Shown here: one piece after another, positions 16,831-25,924 of the stretch
How the letters are laid out: every line of letters begins with the position of its first letter
How positions within the stretch are numbered: position 1 is the first letter of the stretch
Source of the DNA: an uncultured Eggerthella sp.
GTDB lineage: Bacteria > Actinomycetota > Coriobacteriia > Coriobacteriales > Eggerthellaceae
Length of the DNA stretch: 64,000 bases
Direction of reading: 5' to 3'
Assembly (NCBI GenBank): GCA_900538545.1
Contig: UPYK01000008.1
Location: forward strand, 1 to 64,000
Notes under the pieces: generated by a model
What the model saw: only the letters and a program-made list of their open reading frames with translations
The model's database searches: none
Told to the model about the DNA's origin: nothing
Position numbers and translations under genes: made by a program

Positions 16831-18372
16831 CTAGTCGACAAAATCCTTGACCGCTGCTTCGATCGCACGCTTCGATCCTTCGATGACCTCGGTAAAGCGA
16901 ATGGGCTTCTCATCGAGCTCAGCCAAGCCACGCGGAATGTGCGTCTTGTTCGTCTCACGCGCAATGAGTTCATTGAGTTCGCAACCGCTCAAGCTCGCGA
17001 CCTCTTCGGGAAGTGCCTCTTCCGGGGCAAGGTCATGGAGCGCACGATAGACGTTATCGCCGAACTTCGCCCAATGAGCCGTCGATGCGATGACCACAGG
17101 ATTCTCGCCACGCAAGTTATTGGCAACCTTCATCGCAACGGCGGTGTGCGGATCGATAAGGTAATCGTAGCGGTCGAACGTCTCCTTGATCGTACGCAAG
17201 CAGGTCTCGCTGTCAACGCTATCGGCCTTGAACTCGCTCTGAAGCTTTTCACGCGTCTCATCATCAACCGTGAAGGTCTTGTCTTCCTTGAGCTCGCGCA
17301 TCCACTCGGCGATCAGATCGCTCTTGCGCCCAGACAACTCGAAGAGCTGACGCTCAACGTTGGATGAGACAAGGATGTCCATCGAAGGTGAAGGGGTGAG
17401 CACGAATGCACGATCCGCGATATCGTAGGTGCCGCTTGCGATGAAGTCGGTCAGAACTTTGTTCTCGTTACTCGCGCAGAACAGCATATCGATCGGCGTT
17501 CCCATCTGCTTTGCATACCAAGCAGCCAAGATGTTGCCGAAGTTACCGGTAGGCACGCATACATCGATCGGATCGCCCGCGTTCACCTTGCCCTCTTTCA
17601 CGAGCTGAGCATAGGTTGAGATGTAGTACACCACCTGCGGAAGCAAGCGTCCCCAGTTGATCGAGTTCGCACTCGAAAGCGCCACCTTCTGCTCGTTCAT
17701 GAGCGCTTCGTTGAACGCATCATCATCGAAAACGTTCTTCGCGCCCGTCTGGCAATCATCGAAGTTGCCTGACACTGCCCACACGTTCACGTTGGAGCCT
17801 TCTTGAGTGGCCATCTGCTTGTACTGGATATCGCTCACGCCCCCATCGGGATACATGACCGCGATCTGGATGCCGTCCTTGTCTTTGAAGCCCTCGAGCG
17901 CGGCCTTGCCCGTATCGCCCGATGTGGCAACAAGAATGAGGAACGTATGATCGATCACGCCTTCTTCACGGAGCTTTCGGGCGCTCTCACTGAAGAAATT
18001 CGGCAAGCACTGAAGCGCCATATCTTTGAAGGCGCTCGTAGGTCCATGCCAAAGCTCGAGCACGTGGGTCTTCTCATCGAGCGACGTGACCGGACAGATG
18101 TCTTCGGTATCGAAAGCAGCCCCGTAGGTTGCCTCCATCAAGCGCTCGATCGTCTCATCGTCAAGATCGGTATCGAATGCCTGGTAGACCTTCGCAGCGC
18201 GCTGCGCATACGGAAGATCAGCCAGCGCGATGATCTCGTCCAAGCCAAAGGAGGGAAGGTTCTGCGGAACGAACAAGCCGCCACCTTGCGCAAGGCCTTT
18301 GACCAGCGCCTCTGTGAATGAAAGTGGGGTTTTGACATTGCCGCGCGTATCAATATAACAATTGTGTTCCAT
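16831..18372 (-). CDS. thrC: Threonine synthase
   Basis: ThrC converts O-phosphohomoserine to threonine with PLP. The 513-residue protein begins MEHNCYIDTRGNVKTPLSFTEA and has the PLP lysine in HGPTSAFKDMAL (K116), the GDTGKAALEGF and PTGNFGNILAAWY loops, and the long yeast/E. coli-type C-terminal extension. This is the larger threonine synthase class. GGAGG lies before the ATG. It is transcribed alone, divergent from the DtxR-type gene and convergent with the Tad operon end. Confidence 0.97.
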   Translation of the reverse strand: MEHNCYIDTRGNVKTPLSFTEALVKGLAQGGGLFVPQNLPSFGLDEIIALADLPYAQRAAKVYQAFDTDLDDETIERLMEATYGAAFDTEDICPVTSLDEKTHVLELWHGPTSAFKDMALQCLPNFFSESARKLREEGVIDHTFLILVATSGDTGKAALEGFKDKDGIQIAVMYPDGGVSDIQYKQMATQEGSNVNVWAVSGNFDDCQTGAKNVFDDDAFNEALMNEQKVALSSANSINWGRLLPQVVYYISTYAQLVKEGKVNAGDPIDVCVPTGNFGNILAAWYAKQMGTPIDMLFCASNENKVLTDFIASGTYDIADRAFVLTPSPSMDILVSSNVERQLFELSGRKSDLIAEWMRELKEDKTFTVDDETREKLQSEFKADSVDSETCLRTIKETFDRYDYLIDPHTAVAMKVANNLRGENPVVIASTAHWAKFGDNVYRALHDLAPEEALPEEVASLSGCELNELIARETNKTHIPRGLAELDEKPIRFTEVIEGSKRAIEAAVKDFVD

Positions 18373-18525
18373 CTGATATCCTCCATTGGGTGTAGATGCA
18401 GTAAATCAGTATACTATGCAATAACGACCAAGCGCCTCACTCTTCGTAGCTGTGATGCGAACTTCCCCGAAGACGGAGTGCGCTACCCTATTCACACCAT
18501 TGGCAAGCAGAAAGAGAGCGCGATC

Positions 18526-18912
18526 GTGAGCACTGAAAAAGTCTCTATGTCACATGAAGACTACCTTGAAGCCATCGTCATGTTGGGCGGTACGCCTGAA
18601 CATCCGGTACGCTCAGTAGATGTTGCCACGAAGCTCGGCGTTTCAAAAGCATCCGTTTCAAAGGCCATCTCGAGCCTCAAGGCTCAGGGGCTCCTCGATC
18701 AACCCTTCTATGGCGACATCACGCTCACTACCGAAGGCTATGAATACGGTTCGGCGGTGTTCAAGCGCCACGAGATGCTCACGAAATTCCTCGTGATCAA
18801 AGTAGGGCTCGACCCGAAGGTAGCCGAAAAAGAAGCCTGCCAGATGGAGCACGCAATTAGCGATGAGTCATTCGAAAAATGGCTCTCCTATTTCCAGCTT
18901 ATCGGTCTTTAG
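18526..18912 (+). CDS. Short DtxR/MntR-type metal-dependent regulator
   Basis: I start the gene at GTG 18526 (128 residues; ATG 18547 is the alternative). The N-terminal winged helix reads SHEDYLEAIVML and SVDVATKLGVSKASVSKAISSL, followed by LLDQPFYGDITLTTEGYEYG and the metal-binding dimerisation helices ACQMEHAISDESFEKW with the DtxR-family ligands Cys/Glu/His. The C-terminal SH3-like domain of DtxR/IdeR is absent, as in MntR. It overlaps the convergent rsfS by 4 bp. It is a candidate regulator of the feo operon, by inference. Confidence 0.88.
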   Translation: MSTEKVSMSHEDYLEAIVMLGGTPEHPVRSVDVATKLGVSKASVSKAISSLKAQGLLDQPFYGDITLTTEGYEYGSAVFKRHEMLTKFLVIKVGLDPKVAEKEACQMEHAISDESFEKWLSYFQLIGL

Positions 18913-19346
18913 GCCTGATCGTTCGCTGATTCCATCTTTTGGACCAGCTGCGCGATGCGCTCAGAGTATTCAGGGTGTTCGATACCCGCCTCTGACAGAT
19001 CGACGATAGGGGCATCATTCCAGAGCGTTTCCAGGCGATAGTACTCGCGTGCTTCAGGTTGGAATACATCAATGACGAAGTTGCCGTAATCGAGCAGCTC
19101 CCAGGTATGATCCTTCGTTTCCTCACGCGAAAACGGCTTCACGCCGCATTCGATGCGCAACGCATCTTCCATCGCTTCCAGGATCGCACCGACATGAGGG
19201 GTATTGCGCGCCGTGGCGATGACGAAATACTCCGTTACATCCACCAGCTGCCCCACCTCAAGCACCATGATATCGGTCGCCTTATGCTCATCAGCTGCCT
19301 TCGCTGCGATAAGGGCACATTCGCGTGCTGAGAACTTTTCGCTCAT
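18909..19346 (-). CDS. rsfS: Ribosome silencing factor RsfS
   Basis: RsfS (Iojap family) binds L14 and blocks subunit joining in starvation. The 145-residue protein has KATDIMVLEVGQLVDVTEYFVIAT, the family's core, and WELLDYGNFVIDVFQPEAREYYRLE. I chose ATG 19346 (GGAGCATTG upstream) over the TTG one codon earlier. It ends the obg-proB-proA-nadD-yqeK-rsfS run; the C-terminus is extended by about 30 residues beyond the usual domain. Confidence 0.96.
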   Translation of the reverse strand: MSEKFSARECALIAAKAADEHKATDIMVLEVGQLVDVTEYFVIATARNTPHVGAILEAMEDALRIECGVKPFSREETKDHTWELLDYGNFVIDVFQPEAREYYRLETLWNDAPIVDLSEAGIEHPEYSERIAQLVQKMESANDQA

Positions 19347-19354
19347 CAATGCTC

Positions 19355-20410
19355 CTATTCGTTGTCGCGCTGACGCTCAGCGCAGTAGAAATTCCAAACT
19401 TCGACCGCATCGATGTTGAGCGGTCGGGATGAACGCAGAAGATACATGAATCCTTCGCGCTCGACAGCGCAGAAGAGATCCTCGAGGCTCATCTTGCCGA
19501 TCTTATCGTAGAGATCGCGATAGACCTGCACATCGTTTCCGGGCTCGAGCTTATCCGCGCAGAATACGATCATGTCGAGTGCGCTCATGCGGATACTGCC
19601 GACCGTATGGCGCTCGATCGCCTGGAATACCTCTTCGCCAAACTCAGGGAATTCATCGGCCAGCACCGCGGCTGCAGTAGGACCATGAAGCAATTGCGGC
19701 ATATTGATCTGGGTCGGTCCGTCGATATCGAGCCCGTAAGTAGCGATGCGATCACGCAAACGCTTCGGCGAGAGCGCCTTATCCCAATCATGCAGAAGCC
19801 CCGCCATGCGCGCGATACGCGGATCGACATCGTAGGCCTGCGCCATCTTCTCGGCGGTCTCGGCCACCATAACGCTATGAACATAGCGCGAAGGCTTGAC
19901 CCTACGGCGAAGCAATGCCTTCATGCGCTTGTAGTTCGCATTGCTGAAAGGCTTCTCAACCGAAAGGATGATGCCCTTATCGGTAGGCGCATAGGCGAAT
20001 TCAGAAAGCGCCTCAGGATCGCGCGCGCTCGCGCACTTGAAGGTGTGAGAGGAAAGATAATCCTTGATCTCCTTCTTCGTGGCATCTTCAACGACCACTT
20101 CATCCTTGGGCGGCGTTGCATACCCCAATTGCGCCTGCCGCTCAGCCTGCACACGAGGAATAGGCTCGGTCGAATGCGGATCGTCTTCGGCATGGATAAC
20201 GCTCAGATGCGAGCGCCCGTGGGGACGTTCGGGCAACGCATGGAGCGCAATCGGCTCATCGTTCGCTTCTGAAACGTATTCGCCAGAATCTTCATGATAA
20301 GCAGGCAGCATGTCTTCGCGCGCATGACGCGCACGAAGCAGCTCATTAGCATCATCATCGAAGTCTTCGACATCCGAAGAGCTCAGAGAAACAAGTTCAA
20401 AAGAAGCCAT
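19355..20410 (-). CDS. yqeK: YqeK-like HD hydrolase with long N-terminal extension
   Basis: YqeK proteins are HD-domain symmetrical diadenosine tetraphosphatases. The C-terminal half (about 165-340) carries the metal-ligand pattern H178, H207-D208 (LLHDWDK), H242 (LLHGP), H268 (ERHT) and D286 (CADKLEP). The N-terminal 160 residues are an acidic, Glu/His/Pro-rich section plus a small domain (KPFSNANYKRMKALLRRR) absent from most homologues of about 190 residues. GGAG lies before the ATG. It sits between nadD and rsfS, the classical neighbourhood. Confidence 0.9.
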   Translation of the reverse strand: MASFELVSLSSSDVEDFDDDANELLRARHAREDMLPAYHEDSGEYVSEANDEPIALHALPERPHGRSHLSVIHAEDDPHSTEPIPRVQAERQAQLGYATPPKDEVVVEDATKKEIKDYLSSHTFKCASARDPEALSEFAYAPTDKGIILSVEKPFSNANYKRMKALLRRRVKPSRYVHSVMVAETAEKMAQAYDVDPRIARMAGLLHDWDKALSPKRLRDRIATYGLDIDGPTQINMPQLLHGPTAAAVLADEFPEFGEEVFQAIERHTVGSIRMSALDMIVFCADKLEPGNDVQVYRDLYDKIGKMSLEDLFCAVEREGFMYLLRSSRPLNIDAVEVWNFYCAERQRDNE

Positions 20411-20413
20411 GCA

Positions 20414-21073
20414 TCAATCTCCATAAAGTCCAACAGATTCAATATACTCTAAAACTGCTGGCGGGATAAGATAGCGCACCGATCGGTTACCGAGAATACG
20501 CTTGCGAATATCGCTCGAAGAGAGCTCGAAGAGCGGCGCCTCGACGAAGAGCGTGCGAAAACCAGTGCCAGCGAGCTTTTTCGCGATCTGCGGACTCTGC
20601 AAACTCGCGCTACGCGGACGATTGAGCCCAACGAAGCTCGCCAGGCGAGCAAGACGCGGCGCATCACGCCATTGCGGTAGCGTCAGGATCGCATCGGCTC
20701 CAGCGATGAAGTAGAGTTCGACGTTCTCGGGATAGTGAGCACGCAATGCCTCGAGCGTATCGACCGTGTAGGTATCCCCCGCGCGATCGACCTCGAGCGT
20801 GCTCACGTCGAAGGCGGGGTTGTCCTCGATAGCGGCACGGCACATCGCCACGCGGTGGTGCGCATCGCTCACTTCGATATGCTTCTTGAACACCGGATTT
20901 CCCGCCGGCATGAAGATGACCCCGTCCAGCTCAAGCGCATCGCGCGCCTGTTCAGCGCAGACCAGATGCCCCATGTGAATAGGATCGAACGTACCTCCCA
21001 TGATACCGAGACGATACGTCCTGGCAGGATCTTCTTGTCCGAGCGTATCGAAGCGATCGCAGATAACGCTCAT
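20414..21073 (-). CDS. nadD: Nicotinate-nucleotide adenylyltransferase
   Basis: NadD makes deamido-NAD+ from nicotinate mononucleotide and ATP. The 219-residue protein has the nucleotidyltransferase signature GGTFDPIHMGHL at 26-37 and SSSDIRKRI near the C-terminus. The 20-residue N-terminal extension before the core is a little longer than usual. It overlaps proA by one base (TAATG) and is 3 bp from yqeK. pncB at 52106 supplies its substrate from nicotinate. Confidence 0.97.
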   Translation of the reverse strand: MSVICDRFDTLGQEDPARTYRLGIMGGTFDPIHMGHLVCAEQARDALELDGVIFMPAGNPVFKKHIEVSDAHHRVAMCRAAIEDNPAFDVSTLEVDRAGDTYTVDTLEALRAHYPENVELYFIAGADAILTLPQWRDAPRLARLASFVGLNRPRSASLQSPQIAKKLAGTGFRTLFVEAPLFELSSSDIRKRILGNRSVRYLIPPAVLEYIESVGLYGD

Positions 21074-22335
21074 TACGCGCGCACCTGACCTTCACCTTCA
21101 ATGATGTATTTGTAGGTGGTGAGTGCTTCGAGCGCGAACGGCCCGCGCACGTGGAGCTTCTGGGTAGAGATGCCGATCTCGGCCCCTAAGCCGAACTCGC
21201 CACCATCGGTGAAACGAGTGGAGGCGTTGATATACACTGCCGCCGCATCAACGCGACGCGCGAACGTGTGCGCAACCGTTTCGTCTTCGGCGAGGATCGC
21301 TTCAGAGTGCTTGGTGCCGAAACGATTGATGTGAGCGATCGCCTCTTCAAGGCCTTCGACGCACTTAATGCTGATCTCGTAGTCGAGGTATTCGGTCCCC
21401 CAGTCCTCTTCGGTCGCTGCCTCGACCGGGATATCGAGCTCAGCTGCCACTTCGCCTACCACCTCATCACCATGGATGCGCACTTTCGCCGCTGCAAGCT
21501 GACGCAACAGCTCGGGCAAGCACGCACGCGCGATGCTGTGATCGACCAGCACCGACTCACAGGCATTGCACACACCCACACGCTGGGTCTTCGCATTCAG
21601 CACGATCGGATACGCCTTGGCAAGATCGGCAGATTCATGGATGTAGATATGGCAATTCCCTGTGCCCGTTTCGATGACCGGAATGAGCGAATGCTCCACG
21701 CAGTGCCGAATGAGCCCTGCCCCACCGCGCGGAATGAGCACATCGACCAGATCGCGCAATAAGAAGAGCTCATCGGTGACGCTGCGATCGGTCGAGTCGA
21801 TGACCACGACGCAGTCCTTCGGCAGCCCTACCTGCGTGAGCGCCCCTTGCAACACTTCGCCAAGCGCAACCGCCGAGTGGATCGCGAGCGACCCACTGCG
21901 CAGCACACAGGCATTGCCCGACTTCACGCAGATGCCTGCAGCATCGACCGTCACGTTCGGGCGCGCTTCATAGACCATGGCCACCACGCCAAGCGGAACG
22001 CTCACGCGCGTAAGCTTCAGGTCGTTATAGAGCGTACGCTCTTCGAGCACGGCTCCGGTAGGATCAGGAAGCGCCGCAAGCGACTCGAGCGAAGCCGCCA
22101 TCGCCTCCACGCGCGCATCGTCGAGCATGAGGCGGTCGAGAAGACCCTCCTTCGTGCCCGCTTCGCGCGCCGCGTTCATGTCGCGCTCGTTCGCCTCCAA
22201 GATGAACGCACGCTCGGCGCGCAGTGCTGCTGCCATCGCGAAGAGCGCTTCGTTGCGCACCTCTTCGCTCGCAACACCAAGCACCTCCGAAGCGCGTTTC
22301 GCTGCCTCTGCTGCCGTTCTTGCAATTCCACTCAT
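21073..22335 (-). CDS. proA: Glutamate-5-semialdehyde dehydrogenase (gamma-glutamyl phosphate reductase)
   Basis: ProA reduces gamma-glutamyl phosphate in proline synthesis. The 420-residue protein shows the family motifs VVAMVYEARPNVTVDAAG, LIPRGGAGLIRH, the catalytic cysteine in RVGVCNACESVLVD and TRFTDGGEFGLGAEIGIST. It is 9 bp after proB and overlaps nadD by one base. Length is standard. Confidence 0.97.
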   Translation of the reverse strand: MSGIARTAAEAAKRASEVLGVASEEVRNEALFAMAAALRAERAFILEANERDMNAAREAGTKEGLLDRLMLDDARVEAMAASLESLAALPDPTGAVLEERTLYNDLKLTRVSVPLGVVAMVYEARPNVTVDAAGICVKSGNACVLRSGSLAIHSAVALGEVLQGALTQVGLPKDCVVVIDSTDRSVTDELFLLRDLVDVLIPRGGAGLIRHCVEHSLIPVIETGTGNCHIYIHESADLAKAYPIVLNAKTQRVGVCNACESVLVDHSIARACLPELLRQLAAAKVRIHGDEVVGEVAAELDIPVEAATEEDWGTEYLDYEISIKCVEGLEEAIAHINRFGTKHSEAILAEDETVAHTFARRVDAAAVYINASTRFTDGGEFGLGAEIGISTQKLHVRGPFALEALTTYKYIIEGEGQVRA

Positions 22336-22344
22336 ATCTTCGCC

Positions 22345-23472
22345 TTACTCGAAAACTACCAATTCATCACGGTGCACGACCGGACGCTGCGCTAGGTCGC
22401 GCAGAAGCTCATTGCCTTTGATCTCTCGCTGGCTCCGCCCACACGCAAGGGTGATCTCGGAAGACGACGCCCCTGCTTTTCCGCGCGCGATGATATGCCC
22501 GCTCGTGTTCACGATATCGACGATGTCCTCGCGTGCGAAGCTTCCTTCAACACCGCATACACCTACTGCCAGAAGCGACGAACCACGCGAAACGAGCGCT
22601 TCGGCCGCCCCTTCGTCCACGATAATCGATCCTTTGGCCGTATCACCCAGTGCGATCCAGAGCTTCTTCGGCGTGATATCGTGAACCGTGCCACGCGGAG
22701 AGAAACGTGTCCCGAGCGACTGCCCCTCGGCAAGTTGGATGAGGAAATCGCTGTTGTGACCTTGGCAGATGACCATATCGATACCAGCTGCCATGAGCAC
22801 GCGCGCCGCACGGATCTTCGTGATCATGCCGCCCGAACCGACCGTCGAGCTCGATCCAGAAGCAAGCGCCATGATATCAGGCGTGATCGAGGAGACTTCA
22901 GGAATGAGCGTAGCGGTGGCATCTTCGAAAGGATTCGCCGTGAAGAGCCCTTCGATATCGGAGAAGATCACGCAGAGCTGGGCCTTCACCAAACAAGCGA
23001 CCAGCGCGGCAAGGGTATCGTTATCGCCAAAGCGCAGCTGATCGACAGAAACCGTATCGTTTTCGTTGATGAGCGGCACCACCTCTAAGTCGAGCAAACG
23101 CTCGAGGGTGTCGCGCACGTGCAAGTACTGCTCGCGATCGGCAGTGACCTGCCGCGTGATGAGCACGAGCGAAGTGAGCATATCGTGCGCTTTGAAGGCA
23201 CGCGCATAGCTGCTCACGAGGATATTGGTGCCCACCGAAGCCGCCGCCTGAAGCGAAGGGGTATCGCTCGGGCGCGTAGAGATGCCAAGCGCCTCGAGCC
23301 CGCAGGCAACCGCACCGCTCGTCACGATGATCGGGCTCCATCCGCGCTGCCGCAGCCCGCTGATCTGGGAGGCGAGCGTGGCAAGATAAGCAGTATCGAG
23401 CTTGCCCTCGTCCGTAACGAGCGTAGAGGAGCCGATCTTCACGACCATGATCTTCTTCTGCTCTAGGCTCAT
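22345..23472 (-). CDS. proB: Glutamate 5-kinase
   Basis: ProB phosphorylates glutamate, the first step of proline synthesis. The start is ATG 23472 preceded by GAGGAGAGG; the frame is open 60 bp further without a site. The 375-residue protein has an amino-acid kinase domain (VVKIGSSTLVTDEGKLD, VIVTSGAVACGLEALG, NENDTVSVDQLRFGDNDTLAA, GSGGMITKIRAARVLMAAG) and a C-terminal PUA domain (about 275-360). It heads the proBA pair downstream of obg. Confidence 0.96.
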   Translation of the reverse strand: MSLEQKKIMVVKIGSSTLVTDEGKLDTAYLATLASQISGLRQRGWSPIIVTSGAVACGLEALGISTRPSDTPSLQAAASVGTNILVSSYARAFKAHDMLTSLVLITRQVTADREQYLHVRDTLERLLDLEVVPLINENDTVSVDQLRFGDNDTLAALVACLVKAQLCVIFSDIEGLFTANPFEDATATLIPEVSSITPDIMALASGSSSTVGSGGMITKIRAARVLMAAGIDMVICQGHNSDFLIQLAEGQSLGTRFSPRGTVHDITPKKLWIALGDTAKGSIIVDEGAAEALVSRGSSLLAVGVCGVEGSFAREDIVDIVNTSGHIIARGKAGASSSEITLACGRSQREIKGNELLRDLAQRPVVHRDELVVFE

Positions 23473-23563
23473 GTCTGTCCTCTCCTCTTCCCCGTTCGGC
23501 ACTCCCGCGTGCAGAGCGGCTACCTCACGCAACCGCCGCGCGCCTGTTCACGCTTACAACTAC

Positions 23564-24967
23564 CTATAGATCCAGCCCGCGATAGACATCTTCATGCATG
23601 CGCGCAGATTCGAACTCGAAGTCATATCCAAGGATACGAATCTCATCCCCATCACGCGCACCCGCTTTCTCAAGTGCCTCATCAAGACCAAGACGCTTGA
23701 AACGATGCTGCAAGAACGCGATCGCTTCGTCGTTTTCCCAGTCAGTCTGGATGACCATGCGCTCGATCTGCTTGCCGCTCACGCGGAACACCCCTTCGGA
23801 GAGCTGCGTGATCTCGTAGCGCGCACGGCGCTCCTGACGCTTGTGCTCCCACACCTGGTCGAAATGCTCTTGCGCGTCATATTCAGCACGTGCTTCTTCG
23901 CGCAGCTGCTGAACCTTCCCGCCGGTCGCCGCCATGAGCGCTTCGATACCCGCCTGGGTAACGGTGCTCGTGCAGAACAAGCGCGGATCAAGGGGACTTA
24001 CGGCAAACTCATCGCCACCGGCACGCGCGATCGAATCGCGGCGTACCACTTCCGCCAAACGCTTGGCCGCCTCCTGCGCGCCAGGCATATCGATCTTGTT
24101 GCCCACCACGATGCACGGGCGTTCGGCCAGCTCAGGCGCATACAGTTCGAGCTCACGTTTGATGATCTCGTAATCTTCGACGGGGTCGCGACCTTCATAG
24201 CCACCGGTCAAGTCGACCACGTGCAAGATGATCGCGCTGCGCTCGATGTGGCGCAAGAACTCATGCCCAAGCCCTTTACCTGCATGCGCACCTTCGATCA
24301 GTCCTGGAACATCAGCCACCACGTAGCTATAATCCTGCACCTTCACCACGCCCAAGTTCGGAACGAGCGTAGTGAAGGGATAGTCAGCGATCTTAGGTTT
24401 AGCCGCCGACATGCGCGCGATGAGCGAGGACTTGCCCGCAGAAGGCATGCCCACGAGCGCAGCATCGGCCATGAGCTTCATCTCGAGCTCGATCCAGCCC
24501 TCTTCGGCAGGAACACCCAGTTCAGCGAAGGCAGGAGCGCGACGCGTGGGCGTGACGAAATGCGTATTGCCGCGACCACCCGGACCGCCTTCTGCCACTA
24601 CGATCTCTTCGCCATCGTGAGTGAGATCGGCTAAGAGCTCACCCACCTCTTTCGTTTCCTCGAAATACTCGCGCACCACGGTTCCCACCGGCACCTTTAA
24701 CACCAGATCTTCGCCATTGGCGCCGTGCATCTTCGAACCCTTGCCGTGCGTACCGCGCGTAGCCTTGAAATGATGCTTGAAACGATAGTCGATGAGCGTG
24801 GAAACGCCCGCATCAGCACGCACGATCACGTTTCCACCACGCCCGCCATCGCCGCCATCGGGGCCACCCTTCGGCACGTGAGCTTCGCGGCGAAACGACA
24901 TGCAGCCAGCACCGCCATCTCCTGCTTTCACATGTATGCGAACTTTATCGATAAACATAGCGTCCAT
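23564..24967 (-). CDS. obg: Obg/CgtA GTPase
   Basis: Obg is a ribosome-assembly and stringent-response GTPase. The 467-residue protein has the glycine-rich Obg fold (VKAGDGGAGCMSFRREAHVPKGG, PDGGDGGRGGNVI), the G domain from about 160 (GMPSAGKSSLIARM, DVPGLIEGAH, NKID) and a C-terminal OCT domain (IERMVIQTDWENDEAIAFLQ). ATG 24967 and ATG 24958 (GGACGCT upstream) are both possible starts. It follows rpmA across a terminator-like hairpin and leads into proB. Confidence 0.97.
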   Translation of the reverse strand: MDAMFIDKVRIHVKAGDGGAGCMSFRREAHVPKGGPDGGDGGRGGNVIVRADAGVSTLIDYRFKHHFKATRGTHGKGSKMHGANGEDLVLKVPVGTVVREYFEETKEVGELLADLTHDGEEIVVAEGGPGGRGNTHFVTPTRRAPAFAELGVPAEEGWIELEMKLMADAALVGMPSAGKSSLIARMSAAKPKIADYPFTTLVPNLGVVKVQDYSYVVADVPGLIEGAHAGKGLGHEFLRHIERSAIILHVVDLTGGYEGRDPVEDYEIIKRELELYAPELAERPCIVVGNKIDMPGAQEAAKRLAEVVRRDSIARAGGDEFAVSPLDPRLFCTSTVTQAGIEALMAATGGKVQQLREEARAEYDAQEHFDQVWEHKRQERRARYEITQLSEGVFRVSGKQIERMVIQTDWENDEAIAFLQHRFKRLGLDEALEKAGARDGDEIRILGYDFEFESARMHEDVYRGLDL

Positions 24968-24977
24968 TCTAAACGAA

Positions 24978-25003
24978 AAGCCCCCTGCAAAGGCAGAGGG
25001 CTT
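24978..25003 (-). terminator. Terminator or attenuator between rpmA and obg
   Basis: On the minus strand AAGCCCTCTGC and GCAGGGGGCTT pair around a CTTT loop and are followed by TTTTCGTTT. It would end most rplU-rpmA transcripts before obg, allowing ribosomal protein genes to be expressed above obg and the downstream proBA genes. Confidence 0.7.
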
Positions 25004-25030
25004 CGACTTCGTTGCTCTAATAGGCTCAAG

Positions 25031-25282
25031 TTATGCCTGCGGGCGAACATGAACCTTGCGGCGAACACCTTTCGTGTATTCGACAACGCCCTCGCACAGT
25101 GCGAACAACGTATCGTCCTTACCACGACCAACGTTCTCGCCCGGATGAATACGGGTGCCACGCTGACGAACGAGGATCACGCCAGGGCCGACCTGCTCAC
25201 CAGCGAAACGCTTGCAACCAAGACGCTTCGACTGAGAATCACGACCATTACGGATGGAACCTTGACCTTTCTTGTGTGCCAT
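25031..25282 (-). CDS. rpmA: 50S ribosomal protein L27
   Basis: The 83-residue protein begins MAHKKGQGSIRNGRDSQSKR and contains LGCKRFAGEQVGPGVILVRQ and GTRIHPGENVGRGKDDTLFA. L27 reaches the peptidyl transferase centre. It lacks the cleavable N-terminal extension found in Firmicutes, which fits an actinobacterial origin. A GGAGGG site precedes the ATG and it lies 15 bp after rplU. Confidence 0.98.
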   Translation of the reverse strand: MAHKKGQGSIRNGRDSQSKRLGCKRFAGEQVGPGVILVRQRGTRIHPGENVGRGKDDTLFALCEGVVEYTKGVRRKVHVRPQA

Positions 25283-25297
25283 TCTATTCCCTCCTTC

Positions 25298-25621
25298 TTA
25301 TTTCTTCGCTTTAGCAGAACCGACCGACACGATCTTCACGCGCGTGAGATTCTGACGATGACCACGGGTGCGCTTGTAGTTCTTGCGCTTCTTAAACTTG
25401 AAGATGATCTGCTTTTCGCCCTTGAACTGCTCGACGACCTCAGCCTCTACCTTGGTCTTCGCAGCTTTAGCGGGATCGGCAACAACTTTGTCGCCATCGA
25501 CAACAGCGATAGCCGTAAGGGGAACCTTCGCGCCCACTTCAGCATCGAGCTTTTCGATATTGAGATAGTCTCCAGCGGCAACCTTGTACTGCTTACCACC
25601 GGTCTTTACGATTGCGTACAT
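25298..25621 (-). CDS. rplU: 50S ribosomal protein L21
   Basis: The 107-residue protein begins MYAIVKTGGKQYKVAAGDYLNIEK and ends with the L21 signature KRKNYKRTRGHRQNLTRVKI. The start is ATG 25621 with AGGAG upstream; an earlier in-frame codon at 25651 has none. First gene of the rplU-rpmA pair with a strong promoter upstream. Confidence 0.98.
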   Translation of the reverse strand: MYAIVKTGGKQYKVAAGDYLNIEKLDAEVGAKVPLTAIAVVDGDKVVADPAKAAKTKVEAEVVEQFKGEKQIIFKFKKRKNYKRTRGHRQNLTRVKIVSVGSAKAKK

Positions 25622-25657
25622 GCATACTCCTATAAATGTGTCAAAACGCAAGCCGTT

Positions 25658-25686
25658 ATCTTATCAGCCTGGCAAGGCCGCGTCAA
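25658..25686 (-). promoter_or_regulatory. Strong sigma70 promoter of rplU-rpmA
   Basis: On the minus strand TTGACG (25686-25681), 17 bp, TAAGAT (25663-25658). This is near consensus with ideal spacing, and gives a leader of about 30 nt. In the rest of the 303-bp gap to polA I see only the hairpin at 25878-25912. Confidence 0.8.
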
Positions 25687-25877
25687 TAAAACGCATGCGC
25701 ATCTACCTTTAAAAGTATTCGTTTCCCGCTTAAGCGATCATGCGTGTTCGAGGGAAAAGACCACTCACGATCAAGCAGGTTGCGACGTTTCCCTGAAGCG
25801 AACCCCATCGAAAAAGTTCCAACAGCTACGATGAGTTTCACACCATGAAAAACAGCCTGTCTATTTTATAGCCATAT

Positions 25878-25912
25878 GCACCTTTTGGGGAGAAATTTTT
25901 TCTCGGCGGTGC
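25878..25912 (-). other. Nested hairpin just downstream of polA
   Basis: GCACC (25878-25882) and GGTGC (25908-25912) flank an inner perfect hairpin GAGAAA-TTT-TTTCTC. It begins 12 nt after the polA stop. There is no U tract after the outer stem on the minus strand, so an intrinsic terminator is not clear; it may stabilise the mRNA end. Confidence 0.4.
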
Positions 25913-25924
25913 GAAAATAGCGCG

